A DNA stretch of 64,000 nucleotides. Origin: Plazaster borealis (taxonomy: Eukaryota; Echinodermata; Asteroidea; Forcipulatida; Labidiasteridae). Under the pieces are notes generated by a model. The model ran no database searches. It was not told the origin of the DNA and saw only the letters and a list, made by a program, of their open reading frames with translations. The DNA lies in NCBI GenBank assembly GCA_021014325.1, contig CM037462.1:19922135-19986134 (forward strand), in the 5' to 3' direction. Position numbers and translations under genes: made by a program. Shown here in pieces: positions 24,201 to 28,477 of the stretch. Within the stretch, counting starts at the first letter, position 1, and each line of letters starts with the position of its first letter.

Positions 24201-26430
24201 GTGCACAAGAACTACACTGTGTACATGGTGTTCTTTTGTCACATGATATCATATTGCAAGCTGGCATAGTTTATCTATCATTCAAAACCACATTGGGAGG
24301 TATTGAATGGTCAGACAGTAGGAGGGTTGACCGTGTACTGTGTAGATGCATTCACCACATGATATCAGATCTGGCATAGTGTATCTATCATTCAAAAATC
24401 AAAGTGGATGTGTACTGTGTAGATATATTCACCACATGATATCAGATTGCAGGCTGGCATAGTTTATCTATCATTCCAAACCACAGTGGGTGGTATTGAA
24501 TGGTCAGACAGTAGGAGGGTTGACTGTGTACTGTGTAGATACATTCACCACATGATATCCGATGCAGGCTGGCATAGTTTATCTATCATTCAAAACCACA
24601 GTGGATGATATTGAATTGTCAGACAGTAGGAGGGTTGACTGAGTACTATGTAGATATATTCACCACGAGGTATCATACTGTAGGCTGGCATATCATTCAA
24701 AACCATAGTGGATGATATTGTATGGTCAGGAGGGTTTAATGTAAAGTTTAAAAACTGAAATGTTTCTCTTGTGTTTTCTTTGTTATTAATTTATTTTTAT
24801 TTTAAGAAACTTAATTTGAAATGTGTGTCACCTGTTAAGAATTTATTGTTATATTTGTTTTCAGTTGTGAAATTCTTGGCAGTCTCCCAGAGGAGCAGAT
24901 AAATGCCATCCACAAAACAGAAGATGAGGTAAAGAACACGTATAAATTAATCATGTGACATTTGTGGGGTTTTTGATTGTTGTTTTTTTTGTTGTTTTTT
25001 TTCAAATTTATTTATGAGAGATTGCCTAACATCTCAAAGCCGGATGGCCATTTCAAGGTGAGGGCTGCACTTAACTGATTTGGGCTATCAACCCAAAACA
25101 ACTGCCACCAGGGGCACGTTGCCACCTACTCCCTCCACAGTCCGTAAGAATGTAGGCATGGGTATCATCCACTAGAAACCTGGCTGGTAGAGCAAAATGC
25201 ACTACCTTCCTTTTATGAAGCAATTATGGTAAAGTGCCTTGCTCAAGGGCACAAGTTTTATGACCGGGTACCGAACCCACACTCTGCTGCTGACAACACC
25301 AGAGCTTGGGTCAGGTGAACTAGAACGCTCGGCCACGACACGCCACGCTTCTCTTCAAAAGTGACCATATCCTCCAGATGGTTTTGAAGGACTCAAAGAT
25401 GTAAATAAATATTTTTAAAAGTCATTTGGTGTGTCATGGCCGAGTAGTTTAGTGCATCAGACTCAAGATCTGGTGGTTAAGTCATCAGGGTGTGGGTTTG
25501 AATCCCGGTCATGACACTTGTGTCCTTGAGCAAGACACTTTACTATAATTGATTCTCTTCATCAATGGGTACCTGTGAGGGCAGAGATGGTTCATGTGAT
25601 TGATTTAGCTTGGTGCGCTACATGTTTGGCAGGACTGGCTGTAAACTCCCAAGGGAGCTAAGATGGTTTAAGTAAAGAAATAGATGACCCAGTGACGAGG
25701 GGTAATAATGTCAGGGTGCCATGAGCGTCACTGAATGAGGGATTTGAGCCCTATGTAAGAAGCCACTATTATGATTTTTTTTTCCTTTTTCTTCAAGCTA
25801 GCTTAGACCATTTTTTGTATTCCTTTAAATCCAAAACTTTTGTACTCTAATGATAAGGTAGGAATGGCTAGCTCCATACAAAGCAACAGGCAATATTCTC
25901 TCTACTCTAATCTGATTTCCAATTTTTCCACCTTAAAAAAATCAGCAAAATTTGTATCAAGTAGCCAGAAAAATATATTAAAGCCTATACAATATACATG
26001 TACGTTTGGTCAGTCCTCGTACCCAATGAAATTGCCCTATGTTTTTCCAAGGTCCATATATCATGCGTGCAAGTATGTAATGTGTAGTACATTGACAATA
26101 CTAAATCAATCGAGACCAGTAAACGAAGCGGCTGGATTTTGGAGGAGATTGGTAGCTAAGTGCAAATGTTTGTTTCAACCTTTTAATTTCAATAGTAGAA
26201 ACAATAAAAACGAAATAAATAACTTTGTTTTCTTATGACAGATCAAATGGCTTCTGCAGGATGAGATGGCATCTGCCATGCACCACATCTTCCCGGTTAC
26301 TGTGGAAACCCTAGACATGGTGGCACAGCACGTTAAGGATTCATTTCACGACAAGCCGTCTTGTAAAGCAACTGAGATTCCTCTTCAGTTTGTCTTTGGA
26401 CCTGAGCAGAGCTTGGCTAAATTCACAGAG
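176..26430 (+). CDS. SZT2: SZT2 homologue (KICSTOR subunit), internal 21 exons, partial at both ends
   Basis: Joined exons: 176-272, 1338-1472, 3911-4066, 4865-4930, 5824-5874, 6450-6602, 7640-7754, 8126-8337, 9606-9827, 11193-11271, 12950-13182, 15150-15324, 15941-16175, 16911-18124, 18564-18676, 20082-20325, 21553-21685, 22226-22489, 23831-24098, 24865-24928, 26242-26430. All junctions are AG/GT and all phases agree, giving 1,472 codons without a stop. Conserved blocks match my recollection of vertebrate SZT2 in order: EVKLxLxWKxNxRIEY, QTDQxLxHLQSFS, KHLxxPxxNGRY, SKAPC, LTEVWVEPQ-like, CPVYIYxCSL-like, EIDITxFL, VPSNP, SVTLD, LPLxFVFGPExSL. SZT2 is a scaffold of KICSTOR (with KPTN, ITFG2 and KICS2), which recruits GATOR1 to lysosomes to restrain mTORC1. 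Vertebrate SZT2 is about 3,430 residues, so this is roughly the stretch from residue 450 to 1,850 (estimate). The N terminus is upstream of the window and the C-terminal half is not found in it. Confidence 0.88.
419..1005. repeat. Tandem duplication of about 225 bp in SZT2 intron
   Basis: The segment beginning CCATATAAAAAATATATTTA at about 424 recurs at about 647, and both copies continue through a GATTGCGCACTATGTATTAC block to CACAGTT..AGTTCTGTGCACAG. The second copy is interrupted by the MITE at 778-919, so the duplication is older than that insertion. No coding role is apparent. Confidence 0.8.
778..919. mobile_element. MITE with 22-bp inverted repeats
   Basis: The ends are AAAGCCCGGTTCATACTTCC (left) and its near-perfect complement at the right (CAGGAAGTATGAACCGGGCT). 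The empty site is preserved in the first tandem copy near 552. The length is about 142 bp with no coding capacity. Confidence 0.8.
1338..1472 (+). CDS. SZT2: SZT2 visible exon 2
   Basis: Acceptor GATGCAG, donor GTAAGC. It reads [20 protein letters not shown] and then [21 protein letters not shown]. The phase completes the AG left by exon 1 and leaves AG. The family block of a V.MEG.Y..L.DV..C motif and a FW.TLQ ending is visible. Confidence 0.85.
1473..2345. other. Intron sequence without recognised feature
   Basis: AT-rich intron DNA after visible exon 2, with poly-T/A runs. I see no exon, RNA gene or clear element in it. Confidence 0.5.
2346..2770 (+). mobile_element. tRNA-derived short SINE fragments, two adjacent copies, with an AT microsatellite
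   Basis: Two copies of a tRNA-like head carry an A-box-like AGCTCAGTGGT and a B-box-like GGTTTGAATCCC or equivalent, near 2357-2430 and 2523-2665. They are separated by an ATTATT/TTTAAATAAT microsatellite (2438-2520). The second copy continues into the CAGGACTTTGGAAAGCACTG tail that other copies in this window also carry. Confidence 0.65.
2837..3544. mobile_element. Fold-back element, possibly Penelope-like, with 14-bp target duplication
   Basis: Left arm 2835-3114 and right arm 3230-3510 are inverted copies of about 280 bp, about 99% identical by eye. The whole is flanked by the direct repeat ATGTGCCTTTAATA (2823-2836 and 3545-3558). Open frames in both arms are mirror copies of the same non-coding text. 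The 115-bp spacer joins the arms. Inverted terminal copies, a variable-length target duplication and the ribozyme-like segment point to a Penelope-like retroelement remnant; a MITE is the alternative. Confidence 0.6.
3085..3129 (-). ncRNA. Hammerhead-ribozyme-like segment
   Basis: Read on the minus strand from 3129: GUCUC, CUGACGA, one extra U, GACUAG-AGCAAG-CUAGUC, GAAA, CGUU, GAGAC. Stem I is GUCUC/GAGAC, the core boxes CUGANGA and GAAA are present, stem II is six perfect pairs, and the ACGU after GAA would make the minimal stem III known from Penelope-like elements. The extra U between the core and stem II is a departure from consensus. The mirror arm at 3230 lacks the CUGANGA box. Confidence 0.4.
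3911..4066 (+). CDS. SZT2: SZT2 visible exon 3
   Basis: Acceptor TCTTGCAG, donor GTGAGT. It reads [20 protein letters not shown] and then a [14 protein letters not shown] block. It matches the SZT2 TDQ.L.HLQSFS segment. The phase is 1 in and 2 out. Confidence 0.88.
4067..4864. other. Intron without recognised feature
   Basis: AT-rich intron between visible exons 3 and 4. I see no exon, RNA or element. Confidence 0.5.
4865..4930 (+). CDS. SZT2: SZT2 visible exon 4
   Basis: Short 66-base exon, acceptor AAAACAG, donor GTAATC. It reads [20 protein letters not shown] and ends in KW across the junction. It matches the conserved QFAA.WK segment. Confidence 0.85.
5335..5762 (+). mobile_element. Full-length tRNA-derived SINE
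   Basis: The head begins GTGTCGTGGCCGAGCGGATA (A-box-like TGGCCGAGCGG) and carries the B box GGGTTCGAATCCC at about 5400. It resembles a class II (Leu or Ser) tRNA. A body of about 300 bp ends with GAGCTATATAAGACT and an (ATT)n tail. Relatives in this window lie at 8346-8695, 8800-9015, 16440-16665, 21735-22050, 25020-25345, 25430-25765 and 47101-47331. Confidence 0.85.
5824..5874 (+). CDS. SZT2: SZT2 visible exon 5
   Basis: Very short 51-base exon, acceptor TTTTCAG, donor GTAAGT. It reads [16 protein letters not shown]. Gene predictors could miss it, but phase and the conserved QRWLH motif support it. Confidence 0.83.
5875..6449. other. Intron without recognised feature
   Basis: T/G-rich stretches near 6330-6375, otherwise unremarkable intron DNA. 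Short open frames on both strands show no family resemblance. Confidence 0.5.
6450..6602 (+). CDS. SZT2: SZT2 visible exon 6
   Basis: Acceptor CTTTGTAG, donor GTAAGT. It reads [20 protein letters not shown] and then [21 protein letters not shown]. It matches the PKHL..P..NGRY..IQCR motif of SZT2. Confidence 0.88.
7185..7375 (+). repeat. Dispersed repeat, copy 1 (second copy at 18745-18927)
   Basis: About 180 bases starting AACAGTAATGTACAAC and ending CACTCACAGGCCTGG are almost identical to 18745-18927, including the segment TGGGGTGCCCCAATTCGACC. I recognise no terminal structure or tRNA head, so the family is unknown. Confidence 0.75.
7575..7668. repeat. Tandem microduplication of an exon acceptor
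   Basis: The 38-base block ATTTCCTAGAGATGCCAATA... at 7575-7612 is repeated exactly at 7631-7668. It spans the splice acceptor and first 28-29 bases of visible exon 7, and the period is 56 bases. Confidence 0.9.
7640..7754 (+). CDS. SZT2: SZT2 visible exon 7
   Basis: Acceptor TTTCCTAG, donor GTAAGG. It reads [20 protein letters not shown] and then [18 protein letters not shown], a conserved PP.SFY..RI.SKAPC block. The first 28 exon bases and the acceptor are duplicated 56 bases upstream (7575-7612). Using that upstream acceptor without further splicing shifts the frame to a TGA, so 7640 is the correct start. Confidence 0.87.
7960..8112 (-). mobile_element. MITE-like repeat abutting exon 8 acceptor
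   Basis: In reverse it reads CAATTTTATAGAGCTGCTTT, AGCACAAAAAGTAGCTCAGC and onward, ending near GGTGTACAAATACG. It is the same family as 20338-20500 (CCCAATTTCATGGAGCTGCT start) and a fragment at 15360-15395. Its terminus is only about 14 bases from the splice acceptor at 8125. Confidence 0.6.
8126..8337 (+). CDS. SZT2: SZT2 visible exon 8
   Basis: Acceptor GTGTACAG, donor GTAAGT. It reads [20 protein letters not shown] and ends [15 protein letters not shown]. The start matches IV..LRE....L and the end matches the hydrophobic PC.V.L..P.D..L. block. The intron just upstream is a MITE end (see 7960-8112). Confidence 0.87.
8346..8695 (-). mobile_element. tRNA-derived SINE, reverse orientation
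   Basis: Read in reverse, a tRNA-like head (TCATGGCCCGAGTGATTTAG, B box GGTTCGAGTTC) leads to TGACACTTGTGTCCTTGAGC, a body with GGGAGCTGAGA, and a 3' end CGCTATATAAGAACTAG plus (TTA)n. It appears to be full length. Confidence 0.82.
8800..9015 (-). mobile_element. SINE fragment, reverse orientation
   Basis: It contains the CTCAAGGACACAAGTGTCAC and CAGCTCCCTGGGGTATACAG blocks of the SINE body in reverse. Both ends are truncated. Confidence 0.7.
9375..9605 (+). pseudogene. Two decayed tandem copies of the start of SZT2 exon 9
   Basis: Blocks at about 9378 and 9490 (CTAGATATGAAAGAATACAA, CCTGATTTAGCTGATTTGAC) match the acceptor and first roughly 45 bases of exon 9 at 9601-9650. The period is about 115 bases. 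In the nearest copy the reading frame opens as [15 protein letters not shown] and then meets TGA, so it is not a usable exon. Confidence 0.75.
9606..9827 (+). CDS. SZT2: SZT2 visible exon 9
   Basis: Acceptor TATTCTAG, donor GTAAGT. It reads [20 protein letters not shown] and then [18 protein letters not shown], matching the Y..LP.D and RYL..RWLW blocks. Two decayed copies of the acceptor and exon start lie upstream (9375-9605). Confidence 0.88.
9856..10229. mobile_element. TTAA MITE (family A)
   Basis: The ends are TTAAGGTATCGTACACGTTT and its counterpart CCAAACGTGTTCAGTGCCTT plus TAA. The family shares the internal GAGAACACTGGTCTTTGACA and AAACGACTCCCTCTGAAGTA blocks. Other copies: 22816-23170, 30896-31271, 45168-45540, 53036-53408. 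No coding capacity. Confidence 0.88.
10237..10385. mobile_element. Short MITE with imperfect inverted repeats
   Basis: Left end TAGACTGTGCAAGGCTCGCG and right end ACGTGCAAGACTTGCACGGT form imperfect inverted repeats of about 30 bases around a 90-base centre. A related end occurs at about 13523. Confidence 0.6.
10848..11120. repeat. Diverged tandem duplication, about 137 bp
   Basis: TTATGGCTAAAACAAAAGAA near 10849 recurs near 10985, and both copies continue through GACTTGGCATAT and AGCCTATTGTT blocks. The copies are clearly diverged. Confidence 0.7.
11193..11271 (+). CDS. SZT2: SZT2 visible exon 10
   Basis: Acceptor TGTTATAG, donor GTAATT. It reads [20 protein letters not shown] and then AELKMK, matching the LTE.RL.EGFHFA..G.I...EL block that spans the exon 9/10 junction. 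Confidence 0.87.
11288..11648. mobile_element. TTAA MITE (family B)
   Basis: The ends are TTAAAGGGTCTGTATACGTT and AACGTATACAATCCCTTTAA. The interior contains CCGCTCCAGATTTTCGGCAT. A diverged relative without clear ends lies at 43215-43420, upstream of the first TMEM179-like gene. Confidence 0.8.
11770..12600. other. Unrecognised repeat-like intron segment
   Basis: It opens with CCGGCTATTGCCGGAATTCC and is more GC-rich than its surroundings. It is probably a decayed element, but I could not find both ends or any coding similarity. Confidence 0.35.
12617..12898 (-). pseudogene. 3' end of a non-LTR retrotransposon reverse transcriptase ORF
   Basis: The 93-residue frame contains [24 protein letters not shown], and [11 protein letters not shown]. 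The order LGH.LR..D..., GKRRPGRP, and A.DR..W is the typical C-terminal end of LINE ORF2 proteins after the reverse transcriptase domain. The rest of the element is absent (5' truncation). It lies in the SZT2 intron, antisense to the gene, and ends about 50 bases before exon 11. Confidence 0.75.
12950..13182 (+). CDS. SZT2: SZT2 visible exon 11
   Basis: Acceptor CTTCACAG, donor GTAAGG. A variable acidic and serine-rich stretch precedes [18 protein letters not shown], the conserved VQY..FPPH motif. It ends two bases into a glycine codon, which fixes the start of exon 12. Confidence 0.85.
13340..13895. mobile_element. Decayed DNA element sharing a repeat with 16225-16440
   Basis: AAAATCTCCCTGATCATGGA to ATTATGTTGAATGTAATTCT at 13428-13490 recurs at 16315-16375. 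The segment ends with CGGTTGTATGTTGGCAGCCC near 13885, a terminus-like motif whose complement-like counterpart (TTGCCAACTCTC) is near 13363. The termini are imperfect. Confidence 0.45.
14246..15163 (+). repeat. 38-bp minisatellite, about 24 units, running into exon 12
   Basis: The unit is GAGGATCTAATCACAAGTAT followed by ATTCCCTTTGTTGGATTA. Each unit holds a pyrimidine stretch and ATTAG followed by AGGATCTAATCA, the same junction used as the acceptor of SZT2 exon 12 at 15149/15150. The final unit overlaps the exon. One unit is inverted (about 14753-14788), making a perfect hairpin with its neighbour up to 14818. Confidence 0.92.
15150..15324 (+). CDS. SZT2: SZT2 visible exon 12 (acceptor lies inside a minisatellite)
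   Basis: The start at 15150 is the only one that keeps frame with exon 11. The downstream AG at 15171-15172 leads to a stop after three codons. The acceptor TTTGATTAG and the first codons (GSNH) belong to the last unit of a 38-bp tandem array. The exon continues [20 protein letters not shown] and WVEPQSG, matching the L.LVTEVWVEPQ.G motif. Donor GTAAAT. Confidence 0.82.
15430..15565 (-). mobile_element. tRNA-derived short SINE, reverse orientation
   Basis: In reverse: CTAGCTCAGTGGTCTGGTGG (A-box-like), TAAGACATCTGCTCTAGCAT, GGGTTCAAATCCCACC (B box). It is the same family as 39890-40050 and 49614-49785. It is truncated after the tail fragment. Confidence 0.7.
15740..15860 (+). mobile_element. 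Diverged short SINE fragment
   Basis: CTCTAGAATGCCGAGATCTT and GGGTTCGAATCCAACCC (B box), followed by a tail resembling GGAATGTTAGAGCACTGAAT. The first part of the head is missing. Confidence 0.5.
15941..16175 (+). CDS. SZT2: SZT2 visible exon 13
   Basis: Acceptor TTGTCACAG, donor GTGAGG, phase 0 in and 1 out. It reads [20 protein letters not shown] and ends [17 protein letters not shown], matching the .LSFE.L..LC and LLPQCQQ blocks of SZT2. Confidence 0.87.
16440..16665 (+). mobile_element. tRNA-derived SINE, 5' part diverged
   Basis: The B-box-like GTGGGTTCCAATCCCGGTCA is followed by TGACACTTGTGTCTTTAAGC, GGTACCTGTGAGGGCAGAGA and CCCAAGGGAGCTGAGATGGT. It is the same subfamily as 25430-25765. 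Confidence 0.75.
16911..18124 (+). CDS. SZT2: SZT2 visible exon 14 (largest, 1,214 bases)
   Basis: Acceptor TGATTTCAG, donor GTAAGG. About 405 residues. Conserved patches ([67 protein letters not shown]) alternate with linkers rich in S, T, D, N and E, notably about 17450-17640 and 17780-17900. The low-complexity linkers are probably disordered. Phase 1 in, 0 out. Confidence 0.9.
18385..18475 (+). repeat. Isolated 61-bp-family units in SZT2 intron
   Basis: About one and a half units of TTTAGAATCAGTGAGCTTTC and GGAAATTTTTCTCTGGAGGA. The same unit forms long arrays at 35090-36600 and 44290-45000. Confidence 0.7.
18564..18676 (+). CDS. SZT2: SZT2 visible exon 15
   Basis: The exon begins GTGAGT directly after AAAAG, so the acceptor overlaps a donor-like hexamer. 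It reads [20 protein letters not shown] and then an acidic stretch [14 protein letters not shown]. Donor GTTATT is weak. Phase 0 in and 2 out agrees with exon 16. Confidence 0.75.
18745..18927 (+). repeat. Dispersed repeat, copy 2
   Basis: Near-identical to 7185-7375 (CAGTAATGTACAACCACAAT start, TCCACTCACAGGCCTGG end). A short-SINE tail fragment follows at 18955-19075 (GAACTCTGGAAAGTACTGAG). Confidence 0.72.
19587..19938. mobile_element. TTAA MITE (family C) with perfect 26-bp inverted repeats
   Basis: The left end TTAAAGGGTGTGTACAACAT and right end ATGTTGTACACACCCTTTAA are perfect complements over 26 bases. The length is 352 bp. It shares the GGTAATT and GACCTGTATCC design with families A and B. 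Confidence 0.88.
20082..20325 (+). CDS. SZT2: SZT2 visible exon 16
   Basis: Acceptor CCAACAG, donor GTAAGT. A basic Ser/Lys-rich start is followed by [20 protein letters not shown] and [10 protein letters not shown], matching the LH..IQ.KF.E....HF..VPSNP..... block of SZT2. Confidence 0.87.
20338..20500 (+). mobile_element. MITE-like repeat (same family as 7960-8112)
   Basis: GGGCCCAATTTCATGGAGCT start, GCTTAAGCACAAAAAGTAGC, and end GTTAAGCAGCATTTTT. It begins 13 bases after the donor of exon 16. A SINE fragment (GTTCCTGTGTGTTGTGTAAA) follows at 20530-20605. Confidence 0.6.
20740..21300. mobile_element. MITE with TTATGTTGGYGTAAC ends
   Basis: The left end TTATGTTGGCGTAACCCGAC and right end GGCCCGTTACACCAACATAA are inverted repeats, each flanked by A/T runs and internal CCTACCCT motifs. 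The length is about 560 bp with no coding capacity. Confidence 0.7.
21553..21685 (+). CDS. SZT2: SZT2 visible exon 17
   Basis: Acceptor TTCTTTAG. The sequence is acidic and poorly conserved. Two donors in the same phase are possible: GTGAGA after 21619-21625 (CCAGAGG) or GTAAGA after 21685. I chose the longer form. Either joins exon 18 in frame, so alternative donor use would insert or remove about 20 codons. Confidence 0.7.
21735..22050 (+). mobile_element. 5'-truncated tRNA-derived SINE
   Basis: It begins at AGCAAGACACTTAACTATTA, keeps GCCGTAGGTCCTGTGTGTTG, GAACCCAGTGCACTTATCGC and TTGCGCCACAGCACCTTGTA, and ends AGCGCTATATAAGAACCCAG with (TTA)n. The body is the same as 5335-5762 but the tRNA head is missing. 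Confidence 0.82.
22226..22489 (+). CDS. SZT2: SZT2 visible exon 18
   Basis: Acceptor ACTTCACAG, donor GTGGGT. It ends [20 protein letters not shown] and then RRTLPTCLG, matching PLFLHLTCSV.L.....V....LPTCLG. Phase 1 in and 1 out. Confidence 0.87.
22816..23170. mobile_element. TTAA MITE (family A)
   Basis: Ends TTAAAGGTATCGTACACGTT and CCAAAGGTGTTTAGTGCCTT plus TAA. An internal deletion removes the TACTTGGTAA..GAGCAACGG block seen in the other copies. Confidence 0.85.
23831..24098 (+). CDS. SZT2: SZT2 visible exon 19
   Basis: Acceptor TTCTTCAG, donor GTAAGT. It contains [20 protein letters not shown], matching the DLSVTLD...LTLP.E motif, followed by a serine/proline-rich acidic linker. Confidence 0.87.
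24235..24735 (+). repeat. Tandem repeat of about 120-150 bp, 4-5 copies, in SZT2 intron
   Basis: Units share CACATGATATCAGATTGCAG, CTGGCATAGTTTATCTATCA, TTGAATGGTCAGACAGTAGG and GTACTGTGTAGAT. The copies are diverged and some have internal deletions. Confidence 0.8.
24865..24928 (+). CDS. SZT2: SZT2 visible exon 20
   Basis: Short 64-base exon, acceptor TTTTCAG, donor GTAAAG. It reads [20 protein letters not shown]. Phase 2 in and 0 out links exon 19 to exon 21. Confidence 0.78.
25020..25345 (-). mobile_element. tRNA-derived SINE, reverse orientation
   Basis: In reverse: TGGCGTGTCGTGGCCGAGCG head, ACCCAAGCTCTGGTGTTGTC, GTGTGGGTTCGGTACCCGG (B box), AACTTGTGCCCTTGAGCAAG, and a divergent body. 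It is a different subfamily from 5335-5762. Confidence 0.75.
25430..25765 (+). mobile_element. tRNA-derived SINE
   Basis: Head GTGTCATGGCCGAGTAGTTT, GACTCAAGATCTGGTGGTTA, B box GTGGGTTTGAATCCCGG, then TGACACTTGTGTCCTTGAGC and a body with CCCAAGGGAGCTAAGATGGT. Opposite orientation to the SINE at 25020-25345. Confidence 0.82.
26242..26430 (+). CDS. SZT2: SZT2 visible exon 21 (last one found)
   Basis: Acceptor TTATGACAG, donor GTGAGT, 63 codons. It reads [20 protein letters not shown] and then [18 protein letters not shown], matching the I.WLLEDE...AL and LPL.FVFGPE.SL..F.E blocks. The consensus donor shows that transcription should continue, but no next exon is seen in the remaining 37.5 kb. 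Confidence 0.88.
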
Positions 26431-26464
26431 GTGAGTCTTTCTTTTCCTTCTATAATTTTTTGTT

Positions 26465-27188
26465 CAATCTTATCGTACCTCGTACCTCATACCTCGTACC
26501 TCATACCTCATACCTCATACCTCATATCTCATACCTCATACCTCATACCTCATTGTGACCCCATTTGACCCCATTTGACCCCGACTTCCGGTGCAAATCA
26601 GAAGTTGAACATTTCAAAAATTAATATCTCAATAACTAATAATTAAATTTACATCAGATTGTAGGTCTGTAAGCCTTCTTAAATAATTGCACAGAGATTA
26701 TACCAATTTGACCTAAATTTCCGGTTGAAAACGGACGAATAATAAAACAAAACTCCCATGGTACATGTAGGTGAAACATAAAGTCCTTGTCACATCCATG
26801 GTGGCGCTATATCAAATTAGAAGTAATTCAATAAATATTGGCTCCGCAACAAATGCGTTTGTTCAGTGTCTGATGCCCTTCCCGATGATGTATAGATTGT
26901 AAAAATCCAACATAGGGTTCTAGAGTTATGATTTTTTTGAAATAATAAACTTTGAATCAATGTATTCCAATACCTGATGACATCATCATGACGTAACAAA
27001 AATGTTTTCTTCCCGTAATAAATATCCAACTATATGTGAAGTTTCAAGTTTATGAGCTTGGGAAGTATGCTTTTGTTAGCGGACAGAGACGGGGGAGAAG
27101 AAGAAGAAGAAGAAGAATTATTAAGAAAACCCCCCCAAAACGAACAAAAACAAGAGGTGTTCCGTGCTATGCTACGAACACCTAACTA
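26465..27188. mobile_element. Helitron-like non-autonomous element (tentative)
   Basis: It starts with a CTCATAC-type 7-bp microsatellite (26473-26553). It ends with the perfect hairpin AGGTGTTC...GAACACCT (27154-27182) followed by AACTAG, resembling the hairpin-plus-CTRR end of Helitrons. The expected 5' TC after A at about 26466 is possible but unproven, and the base after CTAG is A, not the expected T. Confidence 0.4.
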
Positions 27189-28330
27189 GAAATTAGTGTT
27201 TGTAAAAACAAACACTAGGTGTTCGGGTATCTTTGGGGTCAGTGCTTTGTTAATGTGTGAGCTATATCATTGAATCAATGACAAAATTGTTGATAGCTTT
27301 GGGAATATTAAAGAAAGCAAAGTGTCAATCGTTCTGATTATGCGTTAGTTTACACAGGAAATAAATGCAACTCACAATATGAGTTTAAAAAAAAATAAAA
27401 AATCTTTTGTAAAGCCAAATTTGAAAACCGATGACTTCATTATGACGTTAGATAAACTCTTATCGAGACATTGGTATTTAAGTAAGTGCTTTAAATTATA
27501 AGTGAAAAAACAAAGTTGAACTCAAAAAAGTGTTTTCAGCAGAAGAGTACATTATTTAATTTATTAGAAAGGGCAGAGGGTAAATTTCCCTTTTCATACA
27601 GAGCAACATGGTTTGAATTCCCTTACGTCTTGTTTGCATATCTTAAAATGAGCTTTTGAATTACTCACAAGTACAGCTATCATGTATGCCATTTACTGAA
27701 GTTTATTTATTTTTCAATGAATATTGATTCTTTATGGTCAATGGATTAATAAATCCAACTATGCTAATCAGGTTGACATTATTAAGTTACAATTTCTAGA
27801 GGTTTTCAACAGGGTTTCAAATACAGTGAGTTGGATACTCATTAAGTATCGGTGCATGAAACATAGATTGTTATAAAAAGAAGCACTGATGATGTCATTA
27901 AAATAAGTTAAGCATAGTATGAGCTATCGGTTGAATTTTTAAAAAATAGCTTGCTTGATTTTTAGACATTGATTTTCATACAGAACGGTTTGTTAAATTT
28001 AGAATATTGAAAGAAAAGACACTTGTGTGGATAGTTATGCCAGACAAAGGCAAGTCATGAAGACAGCAAGTCTAAGCCTCTCTTGAATTTTGACTAATAA
28101 CATAATGAGCAGAGTACTATTTCTACCTCTATGGTGCATCATACACTCATCAAGGAAATAAGGAATGGAACACAACAACGGGTGTGAAAACTTTCACTGT
28201 AGACCATTCAGGTACTGGATGTGCTGTATTCTGAAGAAGAAAAAACAATTATAAAGAAAGTACTAGACTGATAGAGTTTGTAAAACAAACTCAAGGTGTT
28301 CGGGTATCGTTGGGGTCGGTGTTGTGTTAA
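27189..28330. repeat. Two related hairpin-led repeats
   Basis: TAGTGTTTGTAAAAACAAAC plus ACTAGGTGTTCGGGTATC at 27194 and GAGTTTGTAAAACAAACTCA plus AGGTGTTCGGGTATCG at 28276 each begin with a perfect hairpin. Both are followed by the same GGGGTCRGTG..TTGTGTTAATGTGTGA text. They share the GGTGTTCG motif with the element just before. Family uncertain. Confidence 0.5.
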
Positions 28331-28477
28331 TGTGTGAACTATTCCTTTGAATCAATGAAAAGATTGATGATAGCTTTTGAAATGTCAAAGAAAGTAAAAT
28401 GTAAGTCTTTTACGTTTATACCCTAGTTTACTCGGGAAACAAGTGCTTACGTTACTACTTAAGACTGCATTGACAAC

